Assembly: GCA_944321525.1 (NCBI GenBank)
Contig: CALULQ010000004.1
Location: 1-64,000 of the forward strand
Direction: 5' to 3'
DNA length: 64,000 nucleotides
DNA from: an uncultured Paraprevotella sp.
GTDB lineage: Bacteria; Bacteroidota; Bacteroidia; Bacteroidales; Bacteroidaceae
Every line of letters starts with the position of its first letter. The stretch's first letter is position 1. Position numbers and translations under genes: made by a program. The notes under the pieces were generated by a model. The model was given only the letters and a program-made list of their open reading frames with translations, did not search any database and was not told the DNA's origin. Below are positions 1 through 8,091 of the stretch, piece by piece.

Positions 1-2
1 TT

Positions 3-521
3 CCCACCTCTCCCTGGCCGGATATCATGCAGGGCATGGTGCTGGCCCTGATGCGCGCACGCCACTATTGCTATCTGCAAAGTCCTTATTTCATGCCCAC
101 GGAGCGCATGCTTTTTGCCTTGCAGACGGCCGCGTTGGCCGGGGTGGACGTGCGGCTGATGATTCCCGAGCGCACCGACAAGCGTTTCCTCACGTGGGCT
201 TCGCGCTCATTCCTCCACGATGTCATTCGTGCCGGTGTCCGGGTGTATCTTTACGAGGCCGGTTTCCTGCATTCCAAGACGCTCGTTTGCGACGACACGT
301 TGATGTCGTGCGGGTCCACGAACATTGATTTCCGTAGCTTTGAGCGGAATTTCGAAGTGAATGCCTTTGTCTACGACCGCGAGGCGGCCCTGTACATGAA
401 GAAACGGTTCATGGAAGACCAGGCGCACAGCCGCCTTCTCAATCTGGAGGCGTGGGAAAGCCGGTCCATTTGGTGCCGCATGGCAGAATCTTCCGTCCGC
501 CTGCTCTCGCCGTTGCTTTAG
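3..521 (+). CDS. cls: Cardiolipin synthase, C-terminal part (5' end outside window)
   Basis: This is the end of a phospholipase D-superfamily cardiolipin synthase, which condenses two phosphatidylglycerols into cardiolipin at the inner membrane. The reading frame is open from the left edge, so the gene starts outside the window. Visible are the family segment YFMPTERML, the AALAGVDVRLMIPERTD stretch and one complete HKD motif: HSK, then D, then GSTN followed by DFRSFERNFE. The terminal F-x2-D region (KKRFMEDQAHS) and the length after the HKD motif match ClsA-type enzymes. The first HKD motif and the N-terminal membrane helices must lie upstream. It converges on rsmD, with about 55 bases between the stops. 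The family is secure; the subtype (ClsA rather than ClsB/C) is inferred. Confidence 0.9.
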   Translation, partial: PTSPWPDIMQGMVLALMRARHYCYLQSPYFMPTERMLFALQTAALAGVDVRLMIPERTDKRFLTWASRSFLHDVIRAGVRVYLYEAGFLHSKTLVCDDTLMSCGSTNIDFRSFERNFEVNAFVYDREAALYMKKRFMEDQAHSRLLNLEAWESRSIWCRMAESSVRLLSPLL

Positions 522-576
522 CGGGAGCGGGGAAAGGTTCGGCGGGAGGCCGGTTGTCCAAAAAGAACGATGGGGG

Positions 577-1131
577 TTATGGTGCTGTTTCCTCTTTCTC
601 CCTGAAAAAAGAGAAGTTCACGCTGCCGTAGGCGCGGTGTTCCACGAAGCAGGGGTGGGCGGTGAAGTTGTCCGTTTTGCCGTGTTCCAGCACGAAGAGG
701 CCGTTTTTCTTCAGCAAGCGGTGCTCGAAGACCAGGTCGGGCAGCGTCGTCAGGTTGTTCAGGGCGTAGGGAGGGTCGGCAAAGATGAAGTCGAAAGTCT
801 CGTTGCATTTGTTCAGGAAGCGGAACACGTCGGCCCGCAACAAGGTGCAGTTCGGGGCTTTCAGGGCATCCACCACTTGGCGGATGAATTTGAAATGCTG
901 GGCGTCGCGCTCCACCGAGACTACCCGTCCGCAACCGCGCGAGAGCAGCTCGATGGTAATGCTGCCCGTGCCGGCGAACAAGTCCAGTGCCACGGGGCTT
1001 TCCTCGAAATCCAGGTAGCCGTTGAGCACGTTGAACAGGTTCTCTTTCGCAAAGTCCGTCGTGGGCCTTGCCTTGAAGTTGTGCGGCACGTCGAAGTGCC
1101 TGCCTTTGTAGATGCCGGTGATGATTCTCAT
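577..1131 (-). CDS. rsmD: 16S rRNA (guanine(966)-N(2))-methyltransferase RsmD
   Basis: RsmD methylates G966 of 16S rRNA with S-adenosylmethionine during 30S assembly. The 184-residue protein has the usual family length. It shows the SAM-binding motif I DLFAGTG at residues 50-56, the acidic motif II VSVERD near 71-76 and the catalytic DPPY at 119-122, together with the family start MRIITGIYKGR and the RPTTD-x-KENLFN segment. It lies 24 bases downstream of the DUF3822 gene on the same strand, an arrangement I recall from other Bacteroidales, so the two are probably cotranscribed. Nothing unusual is seen. Confidence 0.95.
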   Translation of the reverse strand: MRIITGIYKGRHFDVPHNFKARPTTDFAKENLFNVLNGYLDFEESPVALDLFAGTGSITIELLSRGCGRVVSVERDAQHFKFIRQVVDALKAPNCTLLRADVFRFLNKCNETFDFIFADPPYALNNLTTLPDLVFEHRLLKKNGLFVLEHGKTDNFTAHPCFVEHRAYGSVNFSFFREKEETAP

Positions 1132-1155
1132 GTTGCGTGTTGCGTTTTCCTTTTT

Positions 1156-1971
1156 TTATACGACGTTCGCCAGTAGCGCCAGCAGGTCGAAGGGGATTCG
1201 CGGGTTGCGTGCCAGCGCGGAGCGCTTGAAGATGTCCGTGGCGCTGGCGTTCTTCACGTTTCTCACGAACTTTGCGAGTAGCCTTGCCGTTTCGTCCTTC
1301 AGGCTGCTTTGTCCCAGCAGGACGCAGGGCGTGGTCTGTGCGTCGAGTTCCAGCCCTTTCCATGCCGAGAGCAGGTAATAGGCGGCGTTGCCGGCCACGT
1401 CGGCCGGGAAGGTGTTGGCATATTGTAGCCGCTGTTCCTTGAAGCAGAACACGAACATTTCCCCTTCGTCGAAGCAGGCATACAGCCGCGGTTGTCCGTG
1501 TTGTTCCGTCATCCATATTTTCTCCATCAGCATGGAGTGGTTGTGATAGAACCTGATGCCGGCGAAGTGCTGGCACAATGCCCGTTCCGTCTCCGGGTCG
1601 ATGGTGAAGATTTGTGCAATCTCCAGGTGGGGCAGGATGTTGTAGTACGTCTTCCCCGTCTTCTCCTGGGCGTAGGTCAGGCGATAGAGCGCGTGCACCT
1701 CCTCCTTCCTGAAGCATTCCAGAGGGATTTGCATGGACGGTCCCGATGCCAGTCCGTAGACCACGCCGGGCGCGCCTTGCCGCAGCAGGGCCGACTGCTC
1801 GATGGCCCGTTCCAGTGTGTCGGCCATGCGTTCGCCCTCGGCGCATGTGTAATGCTCCGTCTCCACGGTTGCGGCGTTGGCAGTGCTGCAGCCATAAAAA
1901 GAAAGTCCATCCGCCCGCAGGCAGATGGACAGGTTATAGGTTTGTTGTTGCTTATTCCCAGTTGCCTGCAT
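1156..1971 (-). CDS. DUF3822 family protein
   Basis: This 271-residue protein resembles the DUF3822 family of Bacteroidetes, whose function is unknown; a pilus-assembly-like actin fold has been suggested for the family, but I see no motif that proves it. There is no signal peptide or membrane helix, so it is probably cytoplasmic. The start fits the family (residues near NLSICLRADGLSFYGC). Its first 20 bases overlap the end of the upstream membrane-protein gene, and rsmD follows 24 bases later, which suggests one transcript. The family assignment rests on overall look and on the neighbouring rsmD. Confidence 0.72.
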   Translation of the reverse strand: MQATGNKQQQTYNLSICLRADGLSFYGCSTANAATVETEHYTCAEGERMADTLERAIEQSALLRQGAPGVVYGLASGPSMQIPLECFRKEEVHALYRLTYAQEKTGKTYYNILPHLEIAQIFTIDPETERALCQHFAGIRFYHNHSMLMEKIWMTEQHGQPRLYACFDEGEMFVFCFKEQRLQYANTFPADVAGNAAYYLLSAWKGLELDAQTTPCVLLGQSSLKDETARLLAKFVRNVKNASATDIFKRSALARNPRIPFDLLALLANVV

Positions 1972-2623
1972 TGTTGTTCGGTGTCGTCAGGTCGCCAATC
2001 TTCAATCCCGCGTAGCGGCCCTGCTTTTCAGCCGCGTCCGTCAGGTTGTAAATCTCGCGTTCGCTCAGTCCCTTCAGGTAGGCGGCATAGGGTGCGCGAC
2101 ATTCCATCACGTTCTGCACCACGCCCGAACGGCCCACGTAGACGGTCTTTTCCAGTTCGAACACTGCTCCTTCGCCATACGGGATGTATTGCAGCGAGTC
2201 CGGGTCGCCGTTGCCCACGATGGCTTCTGCCATGGGGCTCCACGTCGTGTCGCGGCGGAAGCCTTCCAGTCCGTTTTCGGCAATGGCCTTGGCGTCGCCA
2301 CTGTTCACGATGGCTGCGGCGCTCGATTCGGTCAAGCCCTTCTCCATTTGTTCGTCACTCAACTCGCCCACTTTGTGCACATGGGGGATGCGGGCCGTCT
2401 TGATGAAGTCGATCAGCACGCTCATGGTGTCGCAGAACTCGCCGTAGTGTTGTTGGCGGTATTGCTCTTCCGCGTTCTTGATTTGAATCAGACGTGCCTT
2501 TACTGCTGCTTCGCGTACCGCCATCTCCTCTTGGAACTTGATGGGCTGCATGATACTTTCGTAGCAAAGATAAAGCAAAACCAGGGCGCACAAGCCCAGG
2601 ATGACATTAATCGCTTTTTTCAT
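1952..2623 (-). CDS. Single-pass membrane protein, Bacteroidales conserved hypothetical
   Basis: The 223-residue protein has one N-terminal transmembrane helix (about residues 5-22, ILGLCALVLLYLCYESIM), then a charged, probably coiled segment (residues 30-60, rich in E, K, R and Q), and then a soluble domain. The N-terminal layout suggests an anchored protein whose bulk lies in the periplasm. I do not recognise a catalytic motif. It is the first gene of a minus-strand set with the DUF3822 gene and rsmD, and its 3' end overlaps the DUF3822 start by 20 bases. A Bacteroidetes -7 box lies 37 bases upstream of its ATG. Confidence 0.7.
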   Translation of the reverse strand: MKKAINVILGLCALVLLYLCYESIMQPIKFQEEMAVREAAVKARLIQIKNAEEQYRQQHYGEFCDTMSVLIDFIKTARIPHVHKVGELSDEQMEKGLTESSAAAIVNSGDAKAIAENGLEGFRRDTTWSPMAEAIVGNGDPDSLQYIPYGEGAVFELEKTVYVGRSGVVQNVMECRAPYAAYLKGLSEREIYNLTDAAEKQGRYAGLKIGDLTTPNNNAGNWE

Positions 2624-2659
2624 GATACATTTATAATTTTATTTGTTACTTTCGTATCG

Positions 2660-2667
2660 CAAAAGTA
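2660..2667 (-). promoter_or_regulatory. Bacteroidetes -7 promoter box
   Basis: On the minus strand the bases read TACTTTTG, matching the TAnnTTTG -7 consensus of the Bacteroidetes primary sigma factor. It sits 37 bases before the membrane-protein start at 2623. No convincing -33 TTTG is seen about 20 bases further upstream. Confidence 0.5.
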
Positions 2668-2719
2668 AGATAAATAAATTTAATATTCGACTTTTCGGCA
2701 AACTTTTTATCGCGGATTT

Positions 2720-4132
2720 ATGATAAATAAGGATTTAGAGCGGTTTATTGCGGCAAAATGCCCTTTCGAGATGACAAACGGGCAACGCGAAGTGGTGGCC
2801 GTGTGGGCTGGTTTCCTCTTGTCGGCCGACGCCGGGGCGGCCTGTCTCCTGCGCGGCTATGCCGGGACGGGCAAGACGTCGCTTCTCGCGGCGCTGGTGC
2901 GGGCGATGGACGCGCTGGGCCGCAAGGTGGTGCTCCTCGCCCCCACGGGCCGGGCGGCCAAGGTGCTGGCCCTCCATGCCGGCCATGCGGCCTTCACCAT
3001 CCACAAGCGCATCTACAGGCAGAAGGCTTTCTCCGCCGACACGGACAATTTCCTGCCCGACGTCAACCTCATGAAGCACACTCTGTTCATCGTCGACGAG
3101 GCCTCCATGATTGCGGGCCGGGGCGGGGGCTTCGGCGCAGGGAGCCTGCTCGACGACCTTGTCCGCTACGTCTATTCCGGCGCGGGCTGCCGCCTCTTGC
3201 TCGTGGGCGACGCGGCGCAGCTGCCTCCCGTGGGCGAGGAACTCAGTCCGGCCCTGTCGCGGGGCGAGCTCGAGGCCTGCGGCCTGCGCCTTTGGGAGGT
3301 GGAGCTCACCGAGGTGGTGCGCCAGCAGGCTTCGGGCGGCATCCTTTGGAACGCCACCCGCCTGCGCCGTTTGCTGGCCGAGGGCGCAGGCGGGTGGCCG
3401 CGGGTGCGCTTCACGGGCTTCTCCGACATCTGCCGCTTGCCCGGCGACGAGCTGATTGAGGCCATTGAGGAGGCCTACTCCCGTTGCGGCACGGACCAGA
3501 CCATCGTGGTGACGCGCTCCAACAAGCGGGCCAACGTATATAATAATGGTATAAGGGGGCGCATCCTCGGCCGCGAGGAGGAGCTGACGGCCGGCGACCG
3601 TCTCATGGTGGCCAAGAACAACTATTTCTGGGGCGCGGGGCTCGAGGGGCGTGCTTCGGGCTTCCTGGCCAACGGCGACATGGCCGAGGTGCGCCGCGTC
3701 AGGCGTTGTCGCGAGCTCTACGGTTTCCGCTTTGCCGACGTCCTCTTGCGCTTCCCCGACTACGACGATGCCGAACTCGAGGCCACCGTCCTGCTCGACA
3801 CCCTGCAGAGCGAGGCGCCGGCCCTGACCCGCGAGCAGGCCGACCGCCTCTTCCGTGCCGTGGAGGAGGACTATGCCGACGTGACGGTGAAGCGCGAGCG
3901 GATGAAGAAAATCAAGGCCGACCCTCACTTCAACGCTCTGCAGGTGAAGTATGCCTACGCCGTGACGTGCCACAAGGCACAGGGCGGACAGTGGCAGCGC
4001 GTCTTCGTCGACCAGGGATACATGACCGCCGAGATGCTCGGCCCCGACTACTACCGCTGGCTCTACACGGCCTTCACCCGCGCCACCGAGAAGCTCTATC
4101 TCGTCAACTGGCCCGAGGCGCAATCCGAGTAA
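2720..4132 (+). CDS. RecD-like ATP-dependent DNA helicase (superfamily 1)
   Basis: This 470-residue SF1B helicase resembles the stand-alone RecD/Dda-like enzymes annotated in Bacteroidetes as ATP-dependent endonuclease or AAA family ATPase. It should unwind DNA during repair or replication. Walker A is GYAGTGKT (residues 46-53). Motif Ia-like LLAPTGRAAKVL follows, then Walker B FIVDEAS (123-129), and motif III LVGDAAQLPPVGEE. The C-terminal UvrD_C_2 part carries YAVTCHKAQGGQW and the motif VI-like LYTAFTRATEKLYLV. RecB and RecC partners are absent nearby, so this is not a RecBCD subunit. It is transcribed divergently from the membrane-protein gene and is strongly GC-biased at third positions, which creates a long false antisense ORF. 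Confidence 0.9.
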   Translation: MINKDLERFIAAKCPFEMTNGQREVVAVWAGFLLSADAGAACLLRGYAGTGKTSLLAALVRAMDALGRKVVLLAPTGRAAKVLALHAGHAAFTIHKRIYRQKAFSADTDNFLPDVNLMKHTLFIVDEASMIAGRGGGFGAGSLLDDLVRYVYSGAGCRLLLVGDAAQLPPVGEELSPALSRGELEACGLRLWEVELTEVVRQQASGGILWNATRLRRLLAEGAGGWPRVRFTGFSDICRLPGDELIEAIEEAYSRCGTDQTIVVTRSNKRANVYNNGIRGRILGREEELTAGDRLMVAKNNYFWGAGLEGRASGFLANGDMAEVRRVRRCRELYGFRFADVLLRFPDYDDAELEATVLLDTLQSEAPALTREQADRLFRAVEEDYADVTVKRERMKKIKADPHFNALQVKYAYAVTCHKAQGGQWQRVFVDQGYMTAEMLGPDYYRWLYTAFTRATEKLYLVNWPEAQSE

Positions 4133-4170
4133 ACTCCCCTCTCTTTTGGAATCTCCACATGGCAATCGTG

Positions 4171-4209
4171 CCCCCCCGTTAACTTAATTAAAGTTAACGG
4201 GGGGGGGGG
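4171..4209. repeat. Perfect 15-bp inverted repeat ending in an 11-G run
   Basis: The left arm (4171-4185) is CCCCCCCGTTAACTT, the loop is AATTA and the right arm (4191-4205) is its exact complement. The right arm merges into a run of 11 G (4199-4209). It follows the helicase gene by 38 bases, so it may act as a hairpin terminator, but no T-run follows. The long G tract could change length by slippage. It lies about 100 bases upstream of the AraC-type regulator. Confidence 0.75.
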
Positions 4210-4315
4210 TAATTTGACATTTTCGAAATTTATTTAATATAAGTGTAGCCATAAATGACGGAATCGGCCTCCGTTCCGTCAAGAAAAGACTTGTACGATT
4301 GTAATCTTTGTGCTT

Positions 4316-5224
4316 ATGACTGACATGGGATGCATAGTTCCCGTTGCGGGACTGGAATATGCGGATGAGCATTTTGTGTGTGAGAATTATTCGAACGGCA
4401 GGCAGGCCGTCCTGGGCTTCATCGAGAAGCAGGCGGGACAGTTGTTGGCCTACGACGCCCTGGCCCGTTCCACCTTGGTCTTCGTCCTTTCCGGCGAAGT
4501 GCGCATCTTTTCGGGCGGCACCTACTGTGACCTGCCCGTCGGGAGCATGACGCTCGTGTCCGCCGGCGACGGTTTCTATGGCGAGGCCCGTACCGACTTC
4601 CTATTGGTATATTGTTCCTTCAGCCGCGACATGCCCCTGTGCAACAAGTTCGCTCTCGAGTCGTTGTCGGCTTTCCTGCCGCGCTCGGGCGCCCCGGCCG
4701 GCATGGGCGGTGCCGTGTTGCCCGTCCGGCCCCTGCTGTCCCGCTACCTGCAGGTGGCGGGCGACGTGCTCCGCATCCGCATGCTCTGTGCCCACTACCA
4801 GCGCATCACGGTGGAGACCGTTTTCCTCCTCCTCCGCGGTTTCTACACCAAGGAAGAGCTGGCCCTCCTGTTCCGTCCCGTGCTGGGCCGCGACTTCGAC
4901 TTCCGCGACAAGCTCCTGGGCGCCTATTCCGTCCGCATCACCGTCAAGGAACTGGCTTCGGCCAGGGACATGTCCCTGGCCACCTTCAACCGCCGTTTCC
5001 TGGCCGCCTTCGGCATTCCCGCCGGGCAGTGGCTGGTGGACAAGAAAAAGGAGCGCCTTCTGCGCGACCTGCTCGTCACGAAAGACACCGTGGCCGAGCT
5101 GGCCGACAAATACGGCATGTCGCCCAACTACCTGTCCTCCTTCTGCAAGGAGCATTTCGGCCTTTCCCCCTCCGAGATCCGCAGCGGCTCTTCCTCCCGT
5201 CCGCTCCCGCCGCAAGCCGGGTAA
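4316..5224 (+). CDS. AraC-family transcriptional regulator
   Basis: A roughly 302-residue regulator with an N-terminal sensing part (residues about 15-180, with a cupin-like stretch VFVLSGEVRIFSGG) and a C-terminal AraC DNA-binding domain with two helix-turn-helix units (about 205-290, including VKELASARDMSLATFNRRF and VAELADKYGMSPNYLSSFC). The frame is open from a GTG at 4310, but ATG 4316 or ATG 4325 is more likely the start. It precedes the fimbrial operon in the same orientation, with only a repeat block between them. Control of the fimbriae is therefore a reasonable inference, though the sequence shows no operator. Regulators of this type commonly sit beside fimbrial loci in this order. 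Confidence 0.88.
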   Translation: MTDMGCIVPVAGLEYADEHFVCENYSNGRQAVLGFIEKQAGQLLAYDALARSTLVFVLSGEVRIFSGGTYCDLPVGSMTLVSAGDGFYGEARTDFLLVYCSFSRDMPLCNKFALESLSAFLPRSGAPAGMGGAVLPVRPLLSRYLQVAGDVLRIRMLCAHYQRITVETVFLLLRGFYTKEELALLFRPVLGRDFDFRDKLLGAYSVRITVKELASARDMSLATFNRRFLAAFGIPAGQWLVDKKKERLLRDLLVTKDTVAELADKYGMSPNYLSSFCKEHFGLSPSEIRSGSSSRPLPPQAG

Positions 5225-5257
5225 GTTCGTTCCGTTGTTCCCTCGTCGTTCTCGTTC

Positions 5258-5882
5258 GGGCGGATTTGCAATCCGCCCTTGTCTAAATATAAGGATTTCC
5301 AATCCGTAAAAGCCTTCTTCCGCTTAAAGTATAATCGTCAGTTCGTCTTTCCGTTGCGGCATACAAATAGGAAAGTTTTCTCGTTCTCGTTCGGGCGGAT
5401 TTGCAATCCGCCCTTGCTAAATATAAGGATTTTCAATCCGTAAAAATCCTCTTCCGCTTTGTTAATCGTCAGTTCGTCTTTTCGTTGCGGTCTATAAATA
5501 GGAATGTTTTTTCGGGTCACAGACCCTTATATTTAGCCGCGGCGGATTGCAAATCCGCCGAAACGTACTCGCCGAAACGAACCGCCGAAACGAATCCCCC
5601 CCTTGCTAAATATAAGGATTTCTAATCCGTAAAAATCCTCTTCCGCTTTGTAAATCGCCAGCCTGTCTTCTTGTTGCGGCCTACAAATAGGAACGTTTTC
5701 TCGTTCTCGTTCGGGCGGATTTGCAATCCGCCCTTGTCTAAATATAAGGATTTCCAATCCGTAAAAGCCTTCTTCCGCTTAAAGTATAATCGTCAGTTCG
5801 TCTTTCCGTTGCGGTCTATAAATAGGAATGTTTCTCGGGTCACAGACCCTTATACTTAGCCGCGGCGGATTGCAAATCCACC
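5258..5882 (+). repeat. Tandem block of a ~168-bp palindrome-bounded repeat
   Basis: Four units lie head to tail: a 3'-truncated unit at about 5258-5390, a full unit at 5393-5559, a unit lacking both ends at about 5600-5698 and a full unit at 5713-5882. A full unit starts with the palindrome GGGCGGATTTGCAATCCGCC, contains CTAAATATAAGGATTT, a conserved TTCCGCTT and a GTCTTTCCGTTGCGG-like stretch, then ACAGACCCTTATA, and closes with a second palindrome GGCGGATTGCAAATCCGCC. Inner AAATATAAGG and its complement CCTTATATTT face each other, so a full unit can fold into one long hairpin. Short ORFs across it are low-complexity artefacts. The block fills most of the 956 bases between the regulator and the fimbrial operon. 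Confidence 0.85.
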
Positions 5883-5943
5883 GCAACGAATCCCATCGCA
5901 ACGCCCCCCGCCGCAACGCCTCCCGCCTTCCCGCCTCCCGTCA

Positions 5944-6025
5944 GCGTACTCTGCGGCAAGTACTCGAGTACTCTCCGCAAAGTACGCTGGCGTTGTCCGC
6001 AAAGTACGCTCCGCCACTCCGCACG
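5944..6025. repeat. Dispersed CTCGAG-centred palindromic element, copy 1
   Basis: The core AAGTACTCGAGTACT is flanked by GCGTACTCTGCGG on the left and CCGCAAAGTACGC on the right. A second CCGCAAAGTACGCT follows at 5997-6010 and the closing CTCCGCAC at 6017-6024. It lies upstream of the fimbrial operon and is the least regular of the four copies in the window. Confidence 0.75.
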
Positions 6026-6180
6026 CCGTAGGCGGAAAAAGGCGGAAAGGCAGCCCCGCTTTGCGCACCTATAATAGAAGGTACGCGCGCGAGAGGGGCA
6101 TGTTGGATGTTTTCGTAGGATTTTGAGTTTTTTTCGTAGGTGATATGTTGTCAGAACAAAATAAAAACAGAAGGACAAGA

Positions 6181-6717
6181 ATGAGACTAAGACTGACATT
6201 GGCATCCATCCTCGTGGCGGGGATTTTCCGCGCGGCGTCCGCACAAGACGTCGCCCTCAAGACCAACGCCCTCTTCTGGGCCACTACCTCGCCCAGCCTC
6301 GGTGCCGAAATAGCACTGGCCCCCCAGTGGACGATTGACCTCTCCGCAGCCTACAACCCCTGGACCTTCCGCAACGACAAGAAGATGCGCTTCTGGCTCG
6401 CACAGCCCGAGGCGCGATACTGGTTCTGCGAGAAGTTCGAGGGGCACTTCGTCGGGCTCCATCTCCACGGAGCGCAATACTACGGCGGCTTCAGCGACAC
6501 CCGCTACGACGGATACCTCGCCGGTGGAGGATTCACCTACGGATACGACTGGATCCTCTCGCCACACTGGAACGTGGAGGCGGCCGTCGGCATCGGCTAC
6601 GCCCACTTGTGGTACAAGGAAAGCCCCTGCATGGAGTGCATCAAGTATGAATACGACGGGCGCTTCAACTATGTGGGCCTCACCAAGGCGGCCATAACTT
6701 TCACCTACATCTTTTAA
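6181..6717 (+). CDS. DUF3575 protein, first gene of the type V fimbrial operon
   Basis: A 178-residue predicted outer-membrane protein. It starts with a signal peptide (residues 1-22, cleaved near RAASA-QD) and continues as a DUF3575 domain of alternating aromatic beta-strands. Recognisable pieces are KTNALFWATTSPSLG, YNPWTF, the aromatic EARYWFCEKF and the closing FNYVGLTKAAITFTYIF, which ends in F as beta-barrel proteins do. DUF3575 genes usually head Mfa/FimA-type fimbrial operons, where the product is thought to help export or assembly. ATG 6181 is preferred over the ATG at 6145 because it gives a clean signal peptide and has a purine-rich AGAAGGA six bases upstream. The next gene starts 4 bases after its stop. 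Confidence 0.85.
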   Translation: MRLRLTLASILVAGIFRAASAQDVALKTNALFWATTSPSLGAEIALAPQWTIDLSAAYNPWTFRNDKKMRFWLAQPEARYWFCEKFEGHFVGLHLHGAQYYGGFSDTRYDGYLAGGGFTYGYDWILSPHWNVEAAVGIGYAHLWYKESPCMECIKYEYDGRFNYVGLTKAAITFTYIF

Positions 6718-6721
6718 ACAC

Positions 6722-8091
6722 ATGATGATGAAGAAGAAGAATACAACATACCGTTTGATCGTTCCGGCCCTCGTGGCCGCCTGCCTCGCCGGCTGCGCCG
6801 CGGGCAGGCCCCGAGGCCCCTCGCCATGGACCCCGCGCGGCCCCGCACCTTCGAGGCCGACGGGCAGGCACGGGCCGCTGTCGACGTCACCTTCCGCGTC
6901 CCCGCCCACTACTTCTCCAAGCGCAGCCGCCTCGTCATCGCGCCCTACGTCACCGACGGCAGCCGCGTGGTCGAGGAACTGGAACCCGTGGTGCTCGACG
7001 CCCCCGTCTACGTCAAGAAGAGCCTGAGACAGAAGGCCCTCGACGACAGCTACGCCGACGACCTGGCCCCCCTGGCCCGGCCCGTGAAGAGCGTGGCCGA
7101 GGGCTTCGTGCTTCCCTACACCGCCACCGTCGCCCTGCCCCGCGGAGTGGATAGCCTCGGCGTCAAGGCTATGGTGAGCGAGGACGGCTGCGGCGAGTGC
7201 AGCGGGCTGGACACGCTGGACGTGGCCACCGTCGTGCGCGGCATCCTGCCGCTCCGCTGGATGGAGCCCCGCTTCGAAGTCGTCCCCAAGGTGGTGCGCG
7301 GCAGCGGGGAGGCGCGGCTGCAGTTCGTCATCAACAAATACGACATACGCCTCGACATGGGGCACAACCGCGAGGAGCTCTACGGCATGGTGCGCAAGCT
7401 TGAGCCTGTGCTCAAGGACTCGCTGGCCACCGTCGAGACCTTCGACATCTACGGCATGGCCAGCGCCGACGGGCCGCTCTCCTTCAACACACCCCTGTCG
7501 CGCAACCGCGCCCTCTCGGCCAAACGGTGGCTCATGGAGCAGCTCAACGTCCCCGACGACGTGGCCCGGCGCATCAGCGTGGGCTCCCGACCCGAAGGCT
7601 GGGGCCCCGTGCTCGAGGCCATGACCCGCGACGGACACCCCGACTCCGTGGCCGTGAAGGAAATCCTGGAGCGGCATGCCGGCGAGAACGACGACGTGGC
7701 CGAGCGCTACATCCGCCGCCTGCCCTGCTGGCCCGACATACGCGAGAACTACCTGCAGAAGGACCGCAAGGTGGAGTATGCCTACACCTACGTCATCCGC
7801 AACTTCACCACCGACGACGAGCTCCTGGCCATGTATGCCAGCCGCCCCGACGCCTTCAACGAGCAGGAGCTGCTCCGGGTGGCAGCCCTCGTCGCCACCG
7901 ACCAGGAGAAGATGGACGTCTACCGCGCCATCCTCGAACGCTTCCCCGCCTGCGAGACGGCCGCCAACAACCTGGCCTACCTGCTCGTGGCACAGGGACG
8001 CGAGGACGAGGCCCGGCCCTGGGTGGCCCGGCTGCCCGAGCGATACCCCGACGCCGCAGAAAAACGATTAACCACGGAGGAACGGCCATGA
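6722..8091 (+). CDS. DUF3868/OmpA-like fimbrial lipoprotein, apparently frameshifted
   Basis: The ATG at 6722 opens a lipoprotein signal (basic start, hydrophobic core, lipobox LAGC near residues 22-25). That frame then reads into proline-arginine nonsense and ends at 7027. The body of the protein continues in the -1 frame from about 6820 to 8091. It has a DUF3868-like beta-rich N-terminal half (VDVTFRVPAHYFSKRSRL, IAPYVTDG), an OmpA-like segment (DIYGMASADGPLSFNTPLSRNRA) and a C-terminal helical repeat-like part. One missing base in a C-run (6809-6812, 6817-6820 or 6831-6834) would join the two. The ATG at 6826 alone would give a protein without an export signal. This may be a sequencing error, phase variation or true decay. 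The stop overlaps the next ATG (ATGA), so translation is coupled to the anchor gene. Confidence 0.75.

Noticed and set aside
2735..4165. 476-residue antisense ORF across the helicase gene
   Set aside because: It exists because the helicase gene is GC-rich at third positions; it has no family motif, while the sense frame has complete helicase motifs.
5258..5882. CRISPR array
   Set aside because: Units are about 168 bp and contain no regular spacers; spacing varies and two units are truncated. No cas genes are present.
5258..6244. Short ORFs in the repeat block
   Set aside because: They read the palindromes (RICNPP, GGLQIR) in several frames and both strands, with no other support.
6826..8091. 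ATG 6826 as the true start of the DUF3868-like gene
   Set aside because: It would give a fimbrial assembly protein without a signal peptide, while a good lipoprotein signal lies just upstream in the other frame.
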